From positions 1-46,436 of the forward strand of contig CADCIU010000015.1 of assembly GCA_902801585.1 (NCBI GenBank): a stretch of 46,436 bases of DNA, in the 5' to 3' direction. The stretch comes from an uncultured Lachnospiraceae bacterium (lineage in GTDB: Bacteria; Bacillota_A; Clostridia; Lachnospirales; Lachnospiraceae). The first letter of the stretch is position 1. Every line of letters begins with the position of its first letter. Below the pieces are notes generated by a model. The model was not told where the DNA came from, ran no database searches, and saw only the letters and a program-made list of their open reading frames with translations. This document shows, piece after piece, positions 41,994 to 46,436 of the stretch. The translations under genes were made by a program, and so were the position numbers.

Positions 41994-43761
41994 GACCTCT
42001 CATCTCCTTGTTGTCCTTAAAGACCAGAATCGTGTAATCTCCGCAGGTGAGCACCTCCGGGTTCAGACTGTAGAACTCCTGCATAATGCTCTCGGGCGGC
42101 GTCTCGTCGATCCAGGGATTTGCGGGATCGTCTCCCTTCTCTTTGAGCCATTTGCTTTTCGCCTTCTCGTCCTCCAGTGTGTAGTTGTTGAGAAGCACGA
42201 AGCACCGGCCGGGATGGGATTCCACATCGTACCAGTTCCGGTTGTTGAGCCAGTCTCTGAAGTCGGAAGGATTGTAAGGCTCGCGGCTCCCGGTCTTCCC
42301 GTCGTGATCCCAGAGCGGAAGGACCTGGACGTCCCCGTTCGAGAGCACTGTGTTGACACTGGCGTTCCAGAAAGACGCGTAACCGTAATGCAGATCATTT
42401 TCCTGCAGGAAACTGATCAGCTCCGCATTCGGATTGACACCGATCTTATCCCTGTAATGCCCCCAAAAATAGAGGTGGCATACTGAGCAGTACATGACAA
42501 TGACCAGACCGGCCAAGATGGCCGTCAGGCGCTCCCGCTTCTTCATATACTCAGAGAACAGGACGGCAAACAGAATCACATCATCGAGATAGATGGTCAA
42601 AAGATACCGCGGCGCCTGTTGATTGCAGGAAATGAACACGCCCGCGACCGCAATGTTGCTGATCCATGTGTAAAGGATCAGAAAGCGCGTAAATTTGTTT
42701 GTGTGCTTCCTGTAGCGGATCAGTGCGATGGTCGGGATCAGGAACACGATCGCAAACGCGTAGAAATAGTTGATGAACTTGGTCATTCCCGGGAAAGACA
42801 AAAAGACCGCTCCCTCAACGTTTCCGAAGATCACCGTGAGCGAATTGACGAACATGCCGATGGAATACCACAGCCCGGTGTATTTGTCCATCTTCAGATA
42901 AGAACCCTTGCTGTCGCTCCAATACCTGCTGCCCAAGTATCTGTAGGCGGCAAATCCCGCGACTACAACCGCGGCGATCAGGATCACGGTCACCAGACAG
43001 CGCTTGGTCCTGAGCACTTCGGATACTCTCTGATTATTTTCCAAAAAATAATAGACCAGGATTGCTGCCGCCAATGGAAGTGTAAGGATCATATCCTGCC
43101 GGACGCTGCCCAAAAGAGGGAAGAACAGGAAAACGGCGAGCAGCGCCATCAAAATGACTTTATACACGGTTTTGGCTCTGTTATCGAGCAGAATGATCCT
43201 GTGCATGATCCCGAGCGCCACTACGACATCGAAAAAGATCGTGACATACGCCGCCTGAAAGAACAGCATATCCGTCGTCTCATTGGCCACATCCAGCGTC
43301 TGATACGGATTGAGCAGGAGCATGCAGGTGATAACGGCTGCCGGTATATTCCGGTCCTCTGAGGGAGAAAACATATAGAAAACCGCCAGGATCAGAAGGA
43401 TCCACATGACAATGACCATGATCTCCCTTGCAAGGATCCAATCCTTAATAAACGTCAGAATGGGGATCAGCAGCAGATTCGGCGACCGAACAAAGAGCAC
43501 CGTGCTGTAACACATGCCCGGAGGAAACAGTTTGCCCGACTTCATCTGCTCGACTGCAAGCTGCACGTAGAAAGCGCTGTCCGAGTGGAAAAACGCCTTC
43601 GTGAACGAGAAGATGATTCCGCATGCACTCACGGCAAAAGCGGCGAGACAGACCAGCATAAGAAGCCTTCCGAATGTTCCGAGCCCGTTCTTATCCTTTT
43701 GCTTTACCGTTTCCTTCGTCTTGCCTTTGGCAGTCTTTTGTGATTTTGATCCCATACTCAT
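41926..43761 (-). CDS. Polytopic membrane protein, GT-C-like
   Basis: The product has 611 aa from ATG 43761, with AGAGGA upstream; in-frame starts at 43767 and 43809 are less well spaced or unsupported. A Lys-rich N-terminus precedes about 11 membrane helices. The first outside loop contains FFHSDSAFYVQLA, with the acidic pair position seen in GT-C glycosyltransferases. The C-terminal 150 residues are soluble and likely external. It overlaps the YfhO-type gene, so the two form an operon ending with pfs. A role in decorating a wall or membrane polymer fits, but the family is not certain. Confidence 0.75.
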   Translation of the reverse strand: MSMGSKSQKTAKGKTKETVKQKDKNGLGTFGRLLMLVCLAAFAVSACGIIFSFTKAFFHSDSAFYVQLAVEQMKSGKLFPPGMCYSTVLFVRSPNLLLIPILTFIKDWILAREIMVIVMWILLILAVFYMFSPSEDRNIPAAVITCMLLLNPYQTLDVANETTDMLFFQAAYVTIFFDVVVALGIMHRIILLDNRAKTVYKVILMALLAVFLFFPLLGSVRQDMILTLPLAAAILVYYFLENNQRVSEVLRTKRCLVTVILIAAVVVAGFAAYRYLGSRYWSDSKGSYLKMDKYTGLWYSIGMFVNSLTVIFGNVEGAVFLSFPGMTKFINYFYAFAIVFLIPTIALIRYRKHTNKFTRFLILYTWISNIAVAGVFISCNQQAPRYLLTIYLDDVILFAVLFSEYMKKRERLTAILAGLVIVMYCSVCHLYFWGHYRDKIGVNPNAELISFLQENDLHYGYASFWNASVNTVLSNGDVQVLPLWDHDGKTGSREPYNPSDFRDWLNNRNWYDVESHPGRCFVLLNNYTLEDEKAKSKWLKEKGDDPANPWIDETPPESIMQEFYSLNPEVLTCGDYTILVFKDNKEMRGLGDTLKDPDKEKEKQELHPELQ

Positions 43762-43867
43762 TTTATGCATTCCTCTTATGATGCGCCCACAGACGGCTTC
43801 GTCAGCCAAGGCTTCGCGAGACCGGTCAGCCTCGCAGGGCGAAAGATACTGTCATGTGTCTCCGATG

Positions 43868-43939
43868 TGCAAAGTACTTTTTTCAGTCAAAGTTCTTTAT
43901 TTAGTCAAAGCACATTTTGGGGTTAAAGTACTTTTTCTA
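43868..43939 (-). repeat. Four 18-bp tandem repeats with AAAGTACTTT core
   Basis: Exact 18-bp units start at 43868, 43886, 43904 and 43922. Units 1 and 4 contain the palindrome AAAGTACTTT; units 2 and 3 are variants (AAAGTTCTTT, AAAGCACATTT). They lie 107-178 bp upstream of the membrane-protein operon start at 43761. This looks like a cluster of operator sites. The remaining non-coding stretches 43762-43867 and 43940-44049 show nothing else. Confidence 0.75.
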
Positions 43940-44049
43940 GTATAACATGGTTTTGCCTTTTCATTACTATCGAAGTGGTCAAGATCGAGCAGGATACTCC
44001 TGCTATTCGATTGACTGTTGGCCGTAGGGTGCAGCTTCGTGTAAGCACG

Positions 44050-44167
44050 AGATGCTGTTCCGGCGGCTTTCTCTTGCTTGAAACGGCGCCGTTAACGGCG
44101 CCTCAGTCCGAAATGGCCACATAGTGCTGTTGCAGTGGCTTTTTGATGAAAGAAACGGCGCCGTTAA
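44050..44167. repeat. 72-bp spaced imperfect direct repeat ending in AAACGGCGCCGTTAA
   Basis: Copies at 44050-44095 and 44121-44167 share GCTGTT..GGCTTT and an identical AAACGGCGCCGTTAA end, exactly 72 bp apart. CGGCGCCG is palindromic. It lies just downstream of the phosphoesterase stop. Confidence 0.7.
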
Positions 44168-44182
44168 GGTGCGCATGCGACA

Positions 44183-45466
44183 CTACCTGAGTTCAACGCA
44201 CACGATCTCGCTGTCTGTGCCGATACGGATCGGGGTCTGGAAATAGCCCGCACCGGAGGAGACAATGCTGGTCGTGATGTGACCTGTGAGCTCATTGACG
44301 GACTGAGCCAGTCCGTAAAAATAACCCTTCTCATAAGAGAACTGCGTCAACAGCGAAAGAGGAAAAAACTGTCCACGGTGCGTATGACCGGCAAGTACCA
44401 GATCCGCGTCACATGCTGTAGCTTCCGTGATGCCGTTTGGGTCGTGGTCCAGTACCAGGAGATAATAATCCGGTCGAGTGATACCTGCCCGATTCAGGAG
44501 TTCCGCCAGCGGCACGCGCTCCTTATCTCTTGATAGTTTGGTACGTCCGGCCAGGAGAAGGGCGCCGTCAACCGGTATCTCCGGGGTGGCGGAGGTTAGC
44601 GAGCCGTCAGACGAAGCACTGACCAACGTGCGGATCTCCGCCAGCTGCCCTGAACTGTCGGGTATGATCTCCAGAACGCCGTTATCCAGCGCAGTGATTC
44701 CGCTCTCCGTAAGATACTGCTGATAAATCTCCGTATTAAGATCCGGATCATGATTACCGAGCACAGCATAGACACCGAGAGGTGCTTTAATCTGAGACAA
44801 AATCTTAAAAATCGCCTCTGCGTCGACGACATCCACTGCGCTGGTGCGATTAAACTGGTCGCCCAAAAAAACTACAATATCCGGTTGACTGGCGTTTACA
44901 GCGTCCACAACCCGTTGCACGTGGGCGGTGCCTATGACCGATCCCATATGAAGATCGCTCACTTCCACCACGCGCACAGGTACAGACAGCTTCCCTTCCG
45001 AAGAGAGATCATAATGCACAGTCCGGACATTGCGGGCATGGATCACACCGCAGATCGTCAGAAAAACGGCGAAACCGACGGAAAGCGTCATAAATAAACG
45101 GGCCAGCATTTCCTTTTTCCCTGAATTGCGCAGCAGGAAACAGAAAAGATCCGATACTATCAGCAATGGGAAAAAGTATATTAAGAGCGCAGCATAACAG
45201 CCTGAGATCCAGACCAGAACGCGATTGACAGGAGCATTTTGGATCTGAAGTTCCAGATGGCTGAGAAACATATATCCCAGACAGGCCGCACCCAGTACGG
45301 TGAACGCGATGCACATGATGAGACGCGGACGGGATTGCGGTATGCTGTGAATGCTTCTGCCGACGCTGGTTATGCGCATAGCGGCATAGAGAGCGATAAA
45401 AAAAACGGGAATCATCAAAAAAAGCTGAAGGGACTCGTTGGTATAGAAATTGTCGAATTGATTCAT
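44183..45466 (-). CDS. Membrane-anchored metallophosphoesterase
   Basis: The 427-aa product is taken from ATG 45466; the frame also opens at 45511, and neither has a strong ribosome-binding site. Four N-terminal helices are followed by a calcineurin-like domain with the five metal motifs: VSDLHMG, GDQFNR, GNHDPD, LDHDPN and AGHTHRGQFFP. It belongs to the YkoQ/YaeI-like group of membrane phosphoesterases, several of which act on lipid or nucleotide phosphates. The active domain follows the fourth helix. No co-transcribed partner is visible. Confidence 0.88.
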   Translation of the reverse strand: MNQFDNFYTNESLQLFLMIPVFFIALYAAMRITSVGRSIHSIPQSRPRLIMCIAFTVLGAACLGYMFLSHLELQIQNAPVNRVLVWISGCYAALLIYFFPLLIVSDLFCFLLRNSGKKEMLARLFMTLSVGFAVFLTICGVIHARNVRTVHYDLSSEGKLSVPVRVVEVSDLHMGSVIGTAHVQRVVDAVNASQPDIVVFLGDQFNRTSAVDVVDAEAIFKILSQIKAPLGVYAVLGNHDPDLNTEIYQQYLTESGITALDNGVLEIIPDSSGQLAEIRTLVSASSDGSLTSATPEIPVDGALLLAGRTKLSRDKERVPLAELLNRAGITRPDYYLLVLDHDPNGITEATACDADLVLAGHTHRGQFFPLSLLTQFSYEKGYFYGLAQSVNELTGHITTSIVSSGAGYFQTPIRIGTDSEIVCVELR

Positions 45467-45530
45467 GGGAGAGACTATTCTTTCCTGTGCATAACGGGTA
45501 CAGCCGGTCATTTGGCCGAATCTTCAATGA

Positions 45531-45579
45531 TTAAAGAACAGGATGTCGCATTTGACAAATGCGGCATCCTGTTCTTTAA
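45531..45579 (-). terminator. Long terminator after the tRNA cluster
   Basis: A stem of more than 20 bp (TTAAAGAACAGGATG..CATTTG with CAAATGCG..CTTTAA) carries one G-T or A-C position and ends near the 3' end of tRNA-Lys. TTCTTTAATC follows on the minus strand. Confidence 0.85.
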
Positions 45580-45580
45580 A

Positions 45581-45653
45581 TGAGCGATGGGGGGATCGAA
45601 CCCCCGACAACTTGATTAAAAGTCAAGTGCTCTACCGACTGAGCTAATCGCCC
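45581..45653 (-). tRNA. tRNA-Lys (anticodon TTT)
   Basis: The 73-nt cloverleaf has a GGGCGAT/ATCGCTC acceptor stem, anticodon loop CTTTTAA and T-loop GGTTCGATCC. CCA is not encoded. It is the last gene of the cluster. Confidence 0.97.
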
Positions 45654-45699
45654 TTATTCCCTTATATGAAATGAACCGCCTTTCCGGCGGTTCTTTCAA

Positions 45700-45772
<73 letters not shown>

Positions 45773-45776
45773 GAAA

Positions 45777-45821
45777 TAGCGGGAGTAGGATTTGAAAGCT
45801 TCCAGACTGCTCCACCCCGCG
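45777..45821 (-). pseudogene. Internally deleted initiator tRNA-Met remnant
   Basis: The 45-nt minus-strand sequence joins the 5' part of an initiator tRNA (CGCGGGGTGGAGCAGTCTGG, then AAGC) to its 3' part (TTCAAATCCTACTCCCGCTA). The anticodon arm, variable loop and 5' T-stem are gone. The acceptor stem still pairs, including an unpaired first position (C1 with T72) as in initiator tRNAs. It sits between tRNA-Tyr and tRNA-Phe. It cannot decode, so I call it a remnant. The spacer 45822-45883 shows only an AT-rich inverted repeat (AATAATTCA, TGAATTATT). Confidence 0.8.
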
Positions 45822-45883
45822 GCATCGAGAGCACCAATCACAGCGCTCAGTATTATAAATAATTCACTGAATGAATTATTGAA

Positions 45884-45965
45884 TGGATGGGGGTGGATTC
45901 GAACCACCGAAGTCACTGACAACAGATTTACAGTCTGCCCCCTTTGGCCGCTCGGGAACCCATCC
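45884..45965 (-). tRNA. tRNA-Tyr (anticodon GTA)
   Basis: The 82-nt class II tRNA has a GGATGGG/CCCATCC acceptor stem, a long variable arm, anticodon loop CTGTAAA and T-loop GGTTCGAATCC. Confidence 0.97.
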
Positions 45966-45970
45966 ATATA

Positions 45971-46043
45971 AGCCGATGATCGGACTCGAACCGATAACCT
46001 GCTGATTACAAATCAGCTGCTCTGCCAATTGAGCCACATCGGC
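45971..46043 (-). tRNA. tRNA-Thr (anticodon TGT)
   Basis: The 73-nt cloverleaf has a GCCGATG/CATCGGC acceptor stem, anticodon loop TTTGTAA and T-loop GGTTCGAGTCC. Confidence 0.97.
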
Positions 46044-46068
46044 AAATCATCATCGTTTAGAATATAAC

Positions 46069-46141
46069 TGGGGCCTACAGGGCTCGAACCTGTGACCCCC
46101 TGCTTGTAAGGCAGGTGCTCTCCCAGCTGAGCTAAGACCCC
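46069..46141 (-). tRNA. tRNA-Val (anticodon TAC)
   Basis: The 73-nt cloverleaf has a GGGGTCT/AGGCCCC acceptor stem, anticodon loop CTTACAA and T-loop GGTTCGAGCCC. A 9-bp hairpin (GAGCAGCTT/AAGCTGCTC, 46156-46176) separates it from tRNA-Asp, perhaps a processing signal. Confidence 0.97.
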
Positions 46142-46179
46142 AATTTTCAAAGCAAGAGCAGCTTTTCAAGCTGCTCCAG

Positions 46180-46253
46180 CGACCCTGATCGGGCTCGAAC
46201 CGACGACCTCCGCCGTGACAGGGCGGCGTGCTAACCAACTGTACCACAGGGCC
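46180..46253 (-). tRNA. tRNA-Asp (anticodon GTC)
   Basis: The 74-nt cloverleaf has a GGCCCTG/CAGGGTC acceptor stem, anticodon loop CTGTCAC and discriminator G, as usual for tRNA-Asp. It is the first tRNA after the 23S gene. Confidence 0.97.
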
Positions 46254-46277
46254 AAATATGATATTGTCACATCCCGT

Positions 46278-46306
46278 ATTATAACAATAATCGAAACATG
46301 TGTCAA
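46278..46306 (-). promoter_or_regulatory. Consensus promoter of the tRNA cluster
   Basis: On the minus strand, TTGACA (46301-46306) and TATAAT (46278-46283) are exact consensus boxes 17 bp apart. They start transcription about 20 bp before tRNA-Asp. The tRNAs can thus be made independently of the rRNA transcript. Confidence 0.92.
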
Positions 46307-46355
46307 TACCTTCAAAACTGAACACCGAAAAGGGCTTTGGCCCTGCCAAAAACTT

Positions 46356-46436
46356 AAGGATAAGCTTCCGACCGATTAGTACGTGTCAGCTGAATGTGTT
46401 GCCACACTTACACCTCACGCCTATCTACCTTGTACT
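46356..46436 (-). rRNA. 23S rRNA, 3' end (partial)
   Basis: The minus strand reads AGGTAGATAGGCGTGAGGTG, then GTGGCAACAC, GCTGAC and GTACTAATCGGTCGGAAGCT, the conserved 3' end of 23S rRNA. The gene runs off the right edge. The conserved Firmicutes rrn spacer word TGTTCAGTTTTGAA lies just downstream (46311-46324). The exact 3' end is approximate. Confidence 0.93.

Overview
The window looks like chromosome from an anaerobic, butyrate-forming Clostridia (Firmicutes), most like a gut or rumen Lachnospiraceae. The grounds are strong GGAGG ribosome-binding sites, a butyryl-CoA:acetate-type CoA-transferase, a split cobalamin-dependent methionine synthase, OmpR-type two-component systems and rRNA/tRNA sequences of Firmicutes type. 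No database search was possible, so the species is not named. GC is moderate, clearly lower in the first gene.

Layout. (1) 1-3705: a 74-bp tandem repeat array running off the left edge, then one large gene coding for a cytoplasmic TIR domain, one membrane helix and about 20 extracellular BspA/DUF285 leucine-rich repeats. (2) 3763-5172: a MATE efflux pump. (3) 5381-17408: a ten-gene minus-strand locus that reads as a complete sulfoquinovose (plant sulfosugar) catabolic system of the transaldolase (sulfo-TAL/SFT) type. It has a ROK repressor, an SLC13-type anion transporter, a transaldolase, a sulfolactaldehyde-reductase-like dehydrogenase, a DUF4867-like protein, a GH31 sulfoquinovosidase, a TctCBA tripartite transporter and an L-fucose/arabinose-isomerase-family enzyme. 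Three near-identical palindromes precede the repressor, the SLC13 gene and the transaldolase, and I infer that they are the ROK operators. (4) 17481-22957: a FUSC-type membrane protein fused to a catalytically degenerate HAD domain, a secreted NlpC/P60 cell-wall hydrolase, and a kinase/regulator pair. (5) 23235-27295: a CoA-transferase, trxA-trxB, deoC and a small unknown protein. (6) 27349-30728: a cobalamin methionine synthase split into a core protein and a separate activation protein. (7) 30734-37160: a kinase-regulator-pseudouridine synthase-lipoprotein-deacetylase series. (8) 37370-39012: a small membrane protein, then luxS facing pfs. With metH these cover the activated-methyl cycle. 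(9) 39012-43761: two large polytopic membrane proteins resembling cell-surface glycosyltransferases, coupled to pfs. (10) 44183-45466: a membrane-anchored metallophosphoesterase. (11) 45531-46436: six tRNAs (Asp, Val, Thr, Tyr, Phe, Lys) and an internally deleted initiator-tRNA remnant, with their own consensus promoter, placed directly after the 3' end of a 23S rRNA gene and with no 5S between.

The most striking items are the TIR-membrane-LRR protein (a Toll-like-receptor part list in reverse order) and the sulfoquinovose locus with its self-consistent operator set and unusual TctABC transporter.
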